Origin: Tillandsia leiboldiana | Taxonomy: Eukaryota > Streptophyta > Magnoliopsida > Poales > Bromeliaceae | NCBI GenBank assembly: GCA_029204045.2 | Contig: CM055081.1 | Coordinates: 7,641,068-7,705,067, forward strand | Direction of reading: 5' to 3' | DNA length: 64,000 nucleotides | In this document: positions 47,428 through 59,885 of the stretch, piece by piece | Position numbering within the stretch: the first letter of the stretch is position 1 | How the letters are laid out: every line of letters begins with the position of its first letter | Position numbers and translations under genes: made by a program | Notes under the pieces: model-generated | Told to the model about the DNA's origin: nothing | Seen by the model: the letters and a program-made list of their open reading frames with translations, nothing else | Databases searched by the model: none

Positions 47428-48001
47428 GTTAATTGCATACATGTTTCTGTAAATATATCGATTACAAATATATCCCTGCAAAATTCAACTTTTCATATTT
47501 ATTCCTTCAAAAATCCACCGTTATTCAAATATGCCCCTACCGTCCATCTCTGTTAAAAAAGTTGATTTAATCTTAGGTTAAATGCTTAACCTTGGTTAGA
47601 TTAAAAATTGAATTTACATATTTACCCTTTCCATATTATACCTCAAAAAAAAAAAATCTTGGTTAGATTAAAAATTGAATTTACATATTTACCCTTTCCA
47701 TATTATACCTCAAAAAAAAAAAAAAAAAAGAGAAAAAAAGAATTATTTTGATGATAAATTTTATGATTTTTGGAGAGGGGCATTTTTGTAACAAGTATAA
47801 TGGTATTGCTTTTGGAGGATATATTTGTAGGGGCTAAAAAGTCATTTCACATCGAATCTGTTAAAAAATAAACAGATTCCAAACGGGGATTAACCAGAGG
47901 GGCATATTTGAAGAACTTTGGATTTTTGAAGGAAAAAGTTGAATTTGCAGGGATATATTTATAATTCGACATATTTGCAGGGACATGTATGCAATTAACC
48001 C
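47428..48001. mobile_element. Mutator-like MITE with ~110-base terminal inverted repeats
   Basis: The left end GTTAATTGCATACATGTTTC and the inverted right end GTTAATTGCATACATGTCCC match with few gaps over about 110 bases, including AAATATATCCCTGCAAA and CTTCAAAAATCCA. Flanking TTAAAAAAA on both sides is a 9-base target duplication, which is the Mutator size. There is no transposase, and a tandem pair of TTGGTTAGATTAAAAATTG lies in the interior. Confidence 0.78.
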
Positions 48002-49330
48002 TTAAAAAAAATATAAATCCCTTCCTCTACCTTTCCAAAGATTGCTTTTCAATTTAGAATAATTTTTCTTTATTATACAAATAAGTATCCATTCTTTTTA
48101 TTTGGAGAACAAAATTTGCATGAAACTATAATTTTTGTAAAATTCAAATAGATAATTTTAAATTTATTTTATTTACTACTTTTGTAATCATTCATAATTT
48201 CTTCTGATTCTGAACCAATTTTCATAGTATCATTCGTAGATCTACAAAAAAAATTATTTAGGTCCACGCTTATTTACTGAAGTAGAAAATTTTTAAAAAA
48301 TTGCTAATATTTTGTTCAAACAAAAACCATAATTTTAAAATGATCTTTATTATTTTTTTTTTTAAAAAAAAAATCTCTAGGAATGCAAACGTCTTATAAA
48401 TTTCTGAAAAATGCATCTTACACTTATCCAAATAATTTTAATTAATTATGAAAATTCAAAATTAGACTTGAATACAGCAAACTTTCTCACTAAATAGACC
48501 TTTTTTCCTATTCACAAAAACTCCACAAATACATAAAACTAATGTTAAAGAAATAAAAAAATAAAAACATTCTATTAGAAACTTATAACATTCAACATGA
48601 AAAAATAAAAAACCTATAAAGCAAAACCTTATTTTTTTTGTCTTTTAACTTATTTTATTTTATTTACTACTTTCGTAGTCATTCATATGTTTCCTTCTTA
48701 TTCTAAATCAATTTCGCACCATCAGTCGTTGATCTACAAAAAAAAATTCTTTAGTCCCACGCTTATGTACTGGAGCCCAAAATTTTTAAAAAATTACTAA
48801 TATTTTGTTCAAACAAAAAAAACCATAATTTTAAAATTGTTTTTTTTTAAAAAAAAAAATCTCTAGGAATCCAAACACTATTAGTTTTTCAAAAAATACT
48901 TTTCTCAACACATACATAAAACAAATCTTACAAAAAAAAAAAAAAAAAAAAAAACATTCTATTACGAAACTTATAACATTCAACATGAAAAGGAAAAAAC
49001 CTACAACCAAAACCTTTTTTCTTTTTTTTTGTCTTTTAACTTTATTTTATTTACAACTTTTGTAATCATTCATAAGTTTCCTCTTATTCTTAACCAATTA
49101 CGCATAATCATTCGTAGATCTATAAAAAAATTATTAGTCCACGCTTATGTACTGAAGTAGAAATTTTTAAAAAAAGTACTAATATTTTATTCAAACAAAA
49201 AACCATAATTTTAAAATTAATTATTATTATTATTTTAAAAAAAAAAATCCTAAGGAATCCAAACACCCTACAATTTTCTTTAAAAAATTACAAGTACCTT
49301 TTTTTTTCCCAAATGATTATCCCATTCTTC

Positions 49331-50210
49331 TATGGATTCTAATTTAAAAATTTTAAAATACTGCTAAATATTCGAGATTAATCTTATTTAATTTTTAGAT
49401 AATATTTCACAAATTTAACCAAGAAAACTTACCTATTTTTCTTTTCTTTTTTTACTCTTCATAAGAAGACCTCTCTTACCTCTGTTTTTTTTGCCTTTTA
49501 ATTTTTTTTATAAAATACTAAAAATAAAAAAAAATTGTCTAAATTTTTTCGTGTTGCTAAATATTTCAAATAAACTTTATTTAATTTTTATATAACATTT
49601 CAATTACGTGTTTTTGTATTAAATTTTGAAATCAAAACTTTAAAAAATGCATACTAGACTATCCAAATAATTTCAGTTAATTACGAAAATTCAGTATTAT
49701 ACATTAATAGATAAAACTTTGTTACTAATGTACATTTTTTTTACTTTTATCTTTTCAAAAAAAAAAATTTCCACACAAATACATAAAACAAATGTTAAAA
49801 AAAATAATAAAAAATATTCCACCACAAAACTTATAAATTCTTTCTAAATACTAAAATAAAACTAAAAAATTTACACAAAACTTATATTTCTTTTAAATTT
49901 TTACCTTATTATTTTTTATAAATAATTTTTTTTACATATAAAAGTATTCGTTGCGTAGCACAGATTACCTAAACTAGTGAAGAAAGAAAATTAGACACCC
50001 TAAATGTTCGAAAAGTAAGAAATATTTAATTATCTATCAATTATTTTGCAAGGTAGAATGTAATATACTAACGAGCTAGAATCTCACAGTTTTAAATGAA
50101 TAACTCCTTGGTCCAAATATGCGGCCTGAGAAAGAAAAGAAGTACGCTAAAATAAATAAATAATAAATAAATAAAATAAAGTATCCCGCACATCCATTTT
50201 CCTCCAAATT
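49331..50210. other. AT-rich DNA then promoter-like repeat upstream of copy D
   Basis: No gene is seen. From about 49978 the words GAAAGAAAATTAGACA, TAGAATCTCACAGTTTTAAA and TTGGTCCAAATATGCGGCC of the promoter-like repeat appear, followed by CCTCCAAATTAACTCATATA. Confidence 0.6.
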
Positions 50211-50296
50211 AACTCATATATAACCACACCCATTTTTCTCCGTGTCCATGCAAATACACCCATTTTCTCCGTGTCATGCAAATACACCCATTTTTC

Positions 50297-51260
<964 letters not shown>

Positions 51261-52299
51261 ATGGGTGCCTGCATCAGCAAGTGCAAGAATTCGAATGCCA
51301 TCGTAACGGCCGGCCTCTGTGCCCAACTTGAGATGGTGTTCCGAGCTGTCTTCCGGCTCGTACCTGGGCTCTTGCTGCCATCCAAGCCTCAGCACTCCGT
51401 CTCCCTCACCATCACCCCGGTCGTGGATCTCAATCCTGCCTATGCCAACTCCCCCTCGACCCTCGCCCTCGTGCTCTTCTACTTCAGGTACAACGTCTGT
51501 ACCCCTCTATTCTATCTTGCACTCGTGAAGCATTGCGTCGTCTTTGACGACGACGACGATAGAAAGTCCATGACGATGGTGGCGCCGGAGCTCGCGGAGG
51601 AGAGCCCGTTATTTGGGTGCATGAGCGCCGCTGAACTCCTAGTGGAGATACACAAGGGACGAGGGTTGCTGCTGGAGGGATTGAAGAAGAGGAAGAGCGA
51701 GGTGGAGGAGGAGCTGACATCTATTGAGAAATGGAGGAGAGTTCGGAGCAAGGCTGCCTCGGCGTTATCCATACTGCTTGCGGTCATCTACTCGGCAGCG
51801 CTGGTGGCCTCGAAGGTGACACCGGCCTCCTTCATGGCGATGCTGCTGGTCTCCCTCGCGGGTGGGGAATCTGCTGGTCCCTGACGCCATTAAGGTGGTT
51901 GGCCGGTGGTTCGGCATGACGGAGGACGAGCGCAAGAGCCAGTTGGAAATCCAAAAGGATGGGATCAAGGCGATGTGCCGAGAGCTGATGCGCGGAGAAC
52001 TGCTGCTGTCCGAGCTGAAGCAGATAAGATCGCTTCTCGAGAACCTGAAGAGAGAGCGGATCGCCTTACGCGCCACCGAGGTAAATCAACACTCTCTGGC
52101 AACTGACAATCAGGCAGATCAGGGCTGCATCTGCCAGACCGCAGCGGCAGCAATGGCGGCGGCTCATCTCGAACGAGAGGTGTACGAGAAAACGAAGAAG
52201 GTTGAGGAGGCAATAAAGGGTGTTCGCAAAATGGTGGACCGTATCGAACGCAAGGTGAGGGAGAAGGCCGCCGACTTTGTGAACATTATTAGCAAATGA
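51261..52299 (+). pseudogene. Copy D of the coiled-coil/two-helix gene family, single-base frameshift
   Basis: The sequence starts MGACISKCKN and follows the family pattern to about residue 199 (51261-51884 frame). An extra G near 51860-51862 shifts the frame in the second hydrophobic helix (LLVSLAGGES). The rest is open in the next frame (to 52299) and ends FVNIISK. Copy F, its closest relative, lacks the extra G. Apart from this base both halves are clean, so the break is recent or a sequencing error. Codon 87 region reads CTPLFYLALVK where others have YAPLF or YIPLF. Confidence 0.85.
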
Positions 52300-54385
52300 G
52301 TCGTGAATTTATGTTGTTCTTCATGATCTTAGTAGCGTATGACCTGCATGGGTGAGTCTGTGTTGTTTCTTATACTTAATTATAATATTGCTGGATATGC
52401 AGTTGCATGTTGTGTAATATGATATTGAAGATATGCTAATTTCTTTTAAACCCTCATGACTAGGGATCGAATGAATGTTAATTAAGATGTGTGTTTTTTA
52501 TGTAACTATATCTTTTGATAATAAAATCTTTTTAGTTGAGGCTCGAACTGGATGAAGCTTTCTTTATTATCTACATAAACTTGAATAGTTTAAAGCTAAG
52601 TAGTATTAAAATACTACAAAGTTAGATAGGCCATAAGCTAGTTGCGAATTATCATGCAAAAAAAAACTTACCAATAATATTATTTTAAAAATTTATTAAA
52701 ACATTTTTGAACTTACATTTCTATGTTTACTCTTTTTCTTCTTTTTTTTCCTTATTTTTTACCTATTCTAAAATTATATTTATTTTAAAAGTAAATAAAA
52801 AAAATAAATTTTTCTCAAACCCGGCTAACGCCGACGCATGTTAGTAAAAACACATTTAGTCAAATTCTAATAGGCGTGAATGTAATGCGATGCTCCAATA
52901 TTTAACGTGCCCAAAGTTGAGCAGTAAATAGCGACCCAAAAAAAATAAACAATGTCATATGTACACTTAAAAAATATATTTTTTTTATATTTTTTTTATT
53001 TAAAAATAAAATAATTTTTAAAAATAATTTTATAAATTATGAAGTGACTTTCATCATAATTTTATTTATTAAATGAGTAAGATATAAAATATACATTCTA
53101 AATAAAATATATAAATAATATTTATTTTAAAATAAATATATATAATTAAGCCGATGACATGTATAAAGGTACAATGTTTACCCCCATCCATATGGATGGA
53201 TGTAAGGATGCAATGCTGATGAGTGTAAATCATACATTCTATTTCAGAATGTATGTGATCTACATTCATTTCAAAGGATGAATGTTTTTACATTCATTTA
53301 TAGGAGTAGGTGTGAATTGTGCACGCCGAAAATATATAGGGTGTATGAATATCATTTTATTTATTTTTAAAAAATAAGTTTAGGATGTATGATGCTACTT
53401 ATACATTTTATTTACATTAATTTCTATGTATAATTTATATCCATGCATAGAGATGGTATAAAAAATAGATATAAATTATACATTCGAAAAAAATTGTATA
53501 AATATAATATTTTATTTTTTAAAGCAATATTATTTATATATTTCATTTAAAGTGTATGATACACATTTCATCTATAGAGCTTATTTACTAGTCACGTTAC
53601 AATGATTAGTAAAATTCATCTCATGTTAAAATAAGTGGGAGATAAAGATATGCACTTCATTTGAAATGTACAAATAGCATTTTTCTTTTTAAAGAATAAG
53701 ATTAAACAAAAAATCCTAATTTATAAATCATTTTGAAATATTGATTCTCCAACTCTGATTTTTAACGTCTCCTAGCCTTTGATTTTTTGTAATTAAATCA
53801 TGTTAATCACTTTAATCGAAATTTTTATCAAATTTAATAGTTTTATTAGTTGTTACTCCATAATTTGCTTTGATTTTATTTACTAAATTTAAATATTAAT
53901 TTAATTTTGATTTATTTTTATTTAATTATTGTGTTTATTTTTTATTCATTGCCAAAGTATTTAGTATGACACATTAAATTATTAAAAATATATGATAATT
54001 AAATATTATTTAACAAATATATTATATAAAAATTAAATATATTTAAAATATTTGATCAAATTGAAAATAAATTTAAAAAATTATATAATAATATATTATT
54101 TTATTTGTAGGGATTGAAAATTTTACAGCACATAATTAACAAGATGCACAGTGTGAGGACCAAATTGCAATATTAAGAAAGTACAGTGACCAAATTGCAA
54201 TATTTGCTCCCAAAGCAAACCAAGGGGTGAAATGAGATCGAATAACAAAATTATACTCGTCTCTATATTCTTTATGGATGGGAATTTAGATGCAAATTTG
54301 TATTTGACGCTAAATTTTTATTATCATATCCGCTATAATTAAGTTCGAATACAATAAAATATTTTTTCAAATTCAACTATAAATT
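52300..54385. other. 3' flank of copy D with inserted repeats
   Basis: From 52300 to about 52760 it matches the 3' flank of copy F. The stretch from about 52770 to 54317 is absent from the F flank. It includes a degenerate palindromic MITE (about 53518-53685) and the inverted dispersed repeat at 53800-54190. No gene is seen. Confidence 0.65.
53800..54190 (-). repeat. Dispersed repeat, inverted copy of 5040-5480
   Basis: It carries GGACCAAATTGCAATATTAA, GTACAGTGACCAAATTGC and ATTTTTATCAAATTTAATAG, the complement of the 5 kb copy. Confidence 0.6.
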
Positions 54386-54897
54386 TGGGAATCAAAGGGA
54401 CTTTACATCTGGGCATTAAAGGTGACCTTATTAGTATTATTAGTAATCTCGTTCTGCTTCCTTTCAGCAGCAGGGGTTTTTTTTTGGTTGGATATGGTGT
54501 GGTGAGGTTTGATTAAGAAGCCGGCTATCCGTTGGCGACTTATAAGTTTGTATTAATCTTGAGGATCTTTACTGGGACTGTCAAGCACAGGGAGCACAGG
54601 GACTTCTTTCTTTTTCTACGCTAATTAACGGGTGCTGGCGTAACAACGGGCCGAAGCAGCGGCAGTGGGCGTCGAGCAAGCTAGCTTCACTGTTGTTGTG
54701 ACGATAGGGGGGACTAATTTGAGATCTGTAGTTCAAGTTTTAAGTTTTCCACTATTGTTTTAGGGTCTTTTTTGGGTTACAATTTTAGTTTGTACTTCTT
54801 CTGCTGAAGGACTTAACACTCTTCTTGTGCGGGGGAACACCTCGGCTTTTTCTGTATCTCTCTCAAATAGGGTTTAACCCTGTTTAATCAAAAAAAA
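54386..54897 (+). mobile_element. 3' end of a non-LTR retroelement with 16-base target duplication
   Basis: The roughly 512-base moderate-GC insert ends CCTGTTTAATCAAAAAAA. The direct repeats AATTCAACTATAAATT flank it exactly (54370-54385 and 54898-54913). The paralogous site near copy F (about 63581) is unoccupied. No conserved ORF2 motif could be read, so it may be all 3' UTR. Confidence 0.78.
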
Positions 54898-55828
54898 AAT
54901 TCAACTATAAATTAAATAAAATATTTAAATATATATTAGTATGGGCATAAAAATATGAAATAAAAATAAAATTACCAACTATACAATTAAAGTTTCGCAT
55001 ATAAAATAAAATAAAATCAATAAAAGACTCAAAAAACCATCTTATTTTTTCACAATATATATTAACGGTCATGTTATCTCCCGATAAAAAATAATTAAAT
55101 ATTTCTTATCTCTCCCCAAATAATAATAAAATTATTTTATCTCTAAACAAAATAATAATTAAGTATTTCTTATCTCCCTACTGTATACACCTTCAAATTG
55201 ACTCCTTTAGTAATGATAAATTAGAAAACTAAATCTAGTAAGCAATTATATCCATGATGCACTAATTTGTAAATTTGTAATAAATATTTCTCGTTGATTA
55301 AATAATAATCTTTTCTGTAAATTTATTATTAATTGAAACTATTTGATCGATGTCTTAATAATAAATTTTTTAGACCTTGTGACTTTTTTTGGGCATAATT
55401 TCTTTTAAATGGTGTAGAGTTTTATATACTGAACTATATTTTAATTTTAATACAATAAACTAATTTTTATTATTTTTGTTTTTTTAAAACAATTGATTTT
55501 ATATTTTTGAAAAATTTCGAATATTCTTTAAAGTTTCAAATTTGTTCAAAAATATTTTTAATCTTTATTATTATTTTTGTAAAATTATTATTCTATCCTT
55601 CCACATATATTTTTTTGTCGTAATAGATTTTTCTTATTTATCCTTAAATTAGGAACAATAAAAATATTTTAATTTATTTTAATTTAGATAAAAATTTAAT
55701 TTGAAATAACTTAACGGATATTAACAATAAGAGTATTTTTGAACAATAAAAAAGTATACGAAAAATATATTTAAAATAAAAAATAAAAAGAAATAAAATA
55801 TTTTTGAAGTATGGAAAGTTATATAAAA

Positions 55829-55878
<50 letters not shown>

Positions 55879-56797
55879 CACGCTCTATTTCACTTGCCTC
55901 TAACAGAGTATTGGATAAATAAAAAAGAAAAATAAAAAGAACTGGTAGAGAATAATAAGAGATTAATTTTTTTTATAGAGAAAAAAAAAGAAAGTAAGCT
56001 GTTGGAGTATTCTTTGGAAGATATTTTTGTACTATTCTAATACATATTTCTAATGACAAAATTAATATTTTATTTATATTTTATTAAAAGATAAACAAAG
56101 ACAAATTTTTTTTTTAAAAAAAGTAAAAATAAGAATTTTTAAAAAATAAATATAAAATTCTGAATTCTATAAAAATACATTTACAATTCAATATGTTTAC
56201 TTTACACAAAGCCATATAAAATCATCTATAATTTCTAGCCACAAGTGAGTGGATTTCTAAAGTAAACTGATTGTAAAAGATCTTGAACAAATCATATAAA
56301 TCACATTTGATTTAAATATAAACGAAAATTATTTATTTCAGTAATTATTATAAGTTTTAAAACAGAAGGTAATATAATTTTGTGTTTGGCCGAGCCAGAA
56401 CCAATTTCGCGCAAATGGGGTCGAAAAATAAAGCTCGGGTGCATTTTGAAAGTTTTTAATGAGAGAGAGGTGTCGTGTGTGTGGTTCCTTGCATGGGTCG
56501 GGCACATTACGGCCAGAAAGATGTGCTAGCACGGTCCGCATGCGTAGGAACCTTTCTCTTGCTGGTAGCCAATTTTGTTTTAGCTGCCTACACATTTTGG
56601 GGTACATCGAAGAAGATTAACTTGCTGCATCCTCACCACTCCGTTTGTCAAATGGAATTTAATTACTACTCGCCTCTCTCTCTTTACTGTAACTTATTTA
56701 CTGATTGACAATTTAAATAGCACACCTAAGAAAGAGTACTTTACATTCTACATCTCGCTCCTTAAATAAAATGGAATGACCCTCATTAGACGACACT

Positions 56798-57373
56798 TGT
56801 GACGCCCCACTTTCCAGGGGGTCACCCATCCTAGAACTACTCTAGCTCTAGCACGCTTAACTCTCATGTTCCTCTTGGATCTTGCTACCATCCAAAATGC
56901 TATAGCCGGGTTAGAGATTTAGTCCTATTATATCATTTATATAGAGGACTAATCCAAATTCCGGGGGTGTTACATTCTTCCCCCCTTTAAGCCCTGACGT
57001 CCACGTCAGGCTCAAGCACACTCACAAGCACCAGGCGATGTGAGACTCGTCTCGCTAGCCTTAGCCGACCTTGTGGGGAGCTACACTCCACCCACAACGG
57101 TCATTAGCCGGGGAGCCTCGCTCTACCCGCTATATAACCCTGGCTCAGCCGAGACTCATCTCACATTTCCGGCTGGTGAATGGCTCTGATACCAACTGTG
57201 ACGCCCCACTTCCCAGGGGGTCACCCATCCTAGAACTACTCTAGCTCTAGCACGCTTAACTCTCATATTCCTCTTGGATCTTGCTACCATCCAAAATGCT
57301 ATAGCCGGGTTAGAGATTTAGTCCTATTATATCATTTATATAGAGGACTAATCCAAATTCCGGGGGTGTTACA
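56798..57373 (-). mobile_element. Complete Cassandra TRIM element
   Basis: LTRs of 177 bases (56798-56974 and 57197-57373) flank a 222-base interior. On the minus strand the LTRs begin TGTAACACCCCC and end GGGGCGTCACA and differ at two sites. Each holds a 5S rRNA-like stretch (AGTTAAGCGTGCT, AGAGTAGTTCTAGGATGGG). A tRNA-Met primer site (57182-57194) and a purine tract (56975-56990) are present. Target duplications ACACT flank it (56793-56797 and 57374-57378). It codes for nothing and depends on other elements for mobility. The 22.8 kb copy of the surrounding block is the empty site. Confidence 0.93.
57182..57194 (-). promoter_or_regulatory. Primer-binding site of Cassandra
   Basis: TGGTATCAGAGCC on the minus strand, two bases after the 5' LTR, matches tRNA-Met. 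Confidence 0.9.
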
Positions 57374-57619
57374 ACACTTCACCCATTGGTGAAATGATGC
57401 TAGCCTCAAAAAATATATACAAATATATATATTTTATTTAAATACAAGAAATATTATTCATATATTTTATTTCTATTCATAGATGTAAAATTTATATTCA
57501 TAAATTTTTTCTTATGGTGTCTATTAACCTACTCGTCAGTGTGTGTGTTTTTTTTTTTTTTTTTTTACTGAAACCCAAAAAGGTTGTATCAACCTTTGAT
57601 TTCTAACCGTTTTTTTTTA

Positions 57620-58147
57620 TATATTTTTTAGAGAAAATTAACATGCTACCCACTTCATTCACTAAAAAAATGAATTAAGTCACAAGGGCGAGACAACTAG
57701 GTCTCCCAAGATAATAAAAAAAAAGAAAAAAAAAAAAAGGGTCACCAGCTGAATCAAGTTAAGCTCCTAGGTTCCTCCAGTGCGCCAATTCCCTCTCAAC
57801 CCTACTAATAGCGTTAAGGGGGTCCGTGTTAAATTTCCGAAAAATGATCCTGTTTCTAATATTTCACAGCAGCCACCAATGCGCTGATAGAAACGTTAAA
57901 GATTCGTTTCCCTGCATTGGACCCTCCCCCTCTCTCCACCTCTCCCATACCTCGCAAATCCAACCCCCTAACGCCTGAAAACCGACACCCCGTTCTTCCG
58001 ACCCAATCACGAACCGAGCGTAAACATATTTTAAGAATAGATGATCGGTCGTCTCGGCAAGTGTACCACACAGTACATACCGATTGTTTCCCGTCCATCG
58101 TCTCTTCTCAAAATTATCCGCCGTCGTCAGCATTCGGTTCTTAAGAG
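57620..58147 (-). pseudogene. LINE ORF2 3' fragment
   Basis: On the minus strand, ETTDHLFLKYVYARFVIGSE resembles the zf-RVT region at the end of plant LINE ORF2. In another frame RNRIIFRKFNTDPLNAI follows, the usual position after the WxxWLERNR motif. Frame breaks show it is dead. No target duplication was identified. Confidence 0.72.
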
Positions 58148-58620
58148 GTACATCTATATATGAAAGGTAAAAATAGCAGGATTCTTGAAATTTTGAATAT
58201 TTTTTTTATCAACATTAAAATATTATGAAAATTTGTTTGAATAAAAATTAATATTTTTTAATAATAGCTTATCCAAAATAATTACGAATCTATAAAATGT
58301 TAAAAGGAAGTTTGTAAATCATTTCAAAATTAAGTTTAGTAGCAAAAAAAAATTTATTTTAAAAAGCTATTTTATTTTTTCTGTAATTTTTTTATTGTAT
58401 ATTACATTTTTTTTTGGAATTCAATGCCCGCGTGGTCGCTGGTTTCACGACACACCTAGACTGCGTTTGGTTCGGAGATAAAAAAAATTTAGTTATACCG
58501 GGTATAGGTATAAGTTATGGTATTAGCAGGAACTAGTGTAAATTTCAATTTGATTGGGTTTAAGAGTTATACCGGGTATAAAAAATTAGGTTAAAAAAAA
58601 AAAAAAAAAAAAAAGGGGCC
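58148..58620. other. Intergenic DNA with a MITE-like fragment
   Basis: GACTGCGTTTGGTTCGG near 58459 resembles a MITE terminus, and GTTATACCGGGTATA occurs twice (near 58493 and 58567). No gene is seen. Confidence 0.5.
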
Positions 58621-58725
58621 GAACCCCACCCGCGCTTCGTCCAAATAGACGGCCACGCTGAGAGAGAATAATTAGATAAAAAAAAACACAAAAAAAAAAA
58701 CCCATCCCTGCCCCTTCTTCGTCCA

Positions 58726-58733
58726 TATAAATA
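58726..58733 (+). promoter_or_regulatory. Likely TATA box of copy E
   Basis: TATAAATA lies 118 bases before the start codon, in a sequence related to the promoter-like repeats (GGCCACGCTGAGAGAG upstream). Confidence 0.6.
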
Positions 58734-58850
58734 TGTATTCATGAGGAGCTTACAATAGTGCCATTCATCTTCAGCGTTCCTCTACTCAAAATATTCTCTT
58801 CCTGTCTTCCGGTTTCCTATATTCGCTCTCTCCGGTTGCCTATACAAAAA

Positions 58851-59885
58851 ATGGGTGACTTCTTAGGCAAGACCGAGAGGTCGAACGCCGTCGAAACGGC
58901 CAGCCTCCGTGCCGAACTTGATTTGGTGTTCCGAGCTGTATGCCGGCTCGCACCAGGGCTCTCGCTGCCATCCAACCCCCACCACTCCGTCTCCCACACC
59001 ATCACTCCGCCCGTGGATCTCAATCCTGCCTATTCCAACTCCCCCTCGACCCTCGCCCTCGTGCTCCGCTACTTCAGGTACAACGTCTATGCCCCTCTAT
59101 TCTATCTTGCACTCGTGAAGAAACGCGTCGACGACGAAGAAGGCGACGACGATGACGACAGAAAGCACACGACGATGGTGGCGCCGGAGCTGGCGGATGG
59201 GAGCCCGTCGTTATTGGGGGACATGAGCGCCGCTGAACTCCTGGAGGAGATCCGCACGGGACAAGGGTTGCTGCTGAAGGTATTGAGGAAGAGGAAGAGC
59301 GAGCTGGAGGAGGAGCTGACATCTATAAAGAAATGGAGGAGAGTTTCGAGCGAGGCCAACTCGTTGCTGTCCATCGCGCTTGTAGTCATCAACTTGACGG
59401 CGCTGGTGGCCGTGATGGTCTCCACTGCGGAGGTGCCGCTGGTCTCCGTCGCGGTGGTAAATCTGCTGGGCGCAGCCGCCATGAAAGGGGCTGACTCGTG
59501 GCTCGGCATGACGGACGACGAGCAGAAGAGCAAGTTAGAAAGCCAGGCGGATGCGATCAAGGCGATGCGCGGAGGCAGCAGCTCTGCACTGCTGCTGCTG
59601 CCCAATCTGGAGCAGATAAGATCACTTCTCGAGAACCTGAAGATAGAGCGCGCCGGCTTACGCGCCGTCGGTATAAAACAATACACTCTGGCAGCTGACG
59701 ATCAGGCTGATCAGGGCGACGTCGGCCAGACCGCAGCTGCTGCAGCGGCTCATCTGGATCGAGAGGTGGAGGAGAAGAAGAAGAAGGTCAAGAAGGCGAT
59801 AAAGGGCGTTCGCAAGATGGTAGATCGCGTCGAACGCGAGGTGAAGGAGGAGGCCGCTGACTTCGTCAACATTATTATCGAATGA
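58851..59885 (+). CDS. Copy E of the coiled-coil/two-helix gene family, intact
   Basis: 344 residues from MGDFLGKTERSNAVE. The frame is open 93 bases further upstream, but the family leader pattern supports this Met. It shares FRAVCRLAPGLSLPSNP, NPAYSNSPSTLALVLRYFRYN and YAPLFYLALVK, and has a longer acidic patch (DDEEGDDDDD). The hydrophobic pair is diverged (LLSIALVVINLTALVAVMV, then EVPLVSVAVVNLLGAAAM). The C-terminal helix (DREVEEKKKKVKKAIKGV, EREVKEEAADFVNIIIE) is kept. It is the most diverged of the + strand copies and has the clearest promoter. Function is unknown. Confidence 0.82.
   Translation: MGDFLGKTERSNAVETASLRAELDLVFRAVCRLAPGLSLPSNPHHSVSHTITPPVDLNPAYSNSPSTLALVLRYFRYNVYAPLFYLALVKKRVDDEEGDDDDDRKHTTMVAPELADGSPSLLGDMSAAELLEEIRTGQGLLLKVLRKRKSELEEELTSIKKWRRVSSEANSLLSIALVVINLTALVAVMVSTAEVPLVSVAVVNLLGAAAMKGADSWLGMTDDEQKSKLESQADAIKAMRGGSSSALLLLPNLEQIRSLLENLKIERAGLRAVGIKQYTLAADDQADQGDVGQTAAAAAAHLDREVEEKKKKVKKAIKGVRKMVDRVEREVKEEAADFVNIIIE

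Larger units (their letters stand above)
44560..49330. repeat. Array of degenerate several-hundred-base AT-rich repeats
   Basis: Two repeat types recur. One has TTTATTTACTACTTTCGTAGTC, CATTCGTAGATCTACAAAAA and ATACTAATATTTTGTxCAAA at about 44720, 48170, 48640 and 49030. The other has TTACAAGTAC, TGTAACACCATCTATTTT and TTGATGAGAAACATTAAAAT at about 45340-45560 and 46170-46560, with parts elsewhere. No genes are seen. Later insertions (solo LTR, MITE, Mutator-like MITE) sit inside single units. Confidence 0.75.
55612..57612. repeat. Inverted-duplicate block, copy 2
   Basis: Reverse complement of 22570-24290. It lacks the internal ~300-base duplication of copy 1 but holds a Cassandra insertion (56798-57373). 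A (TTA)n run is at 55828-55877. Confidence 0.85.
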
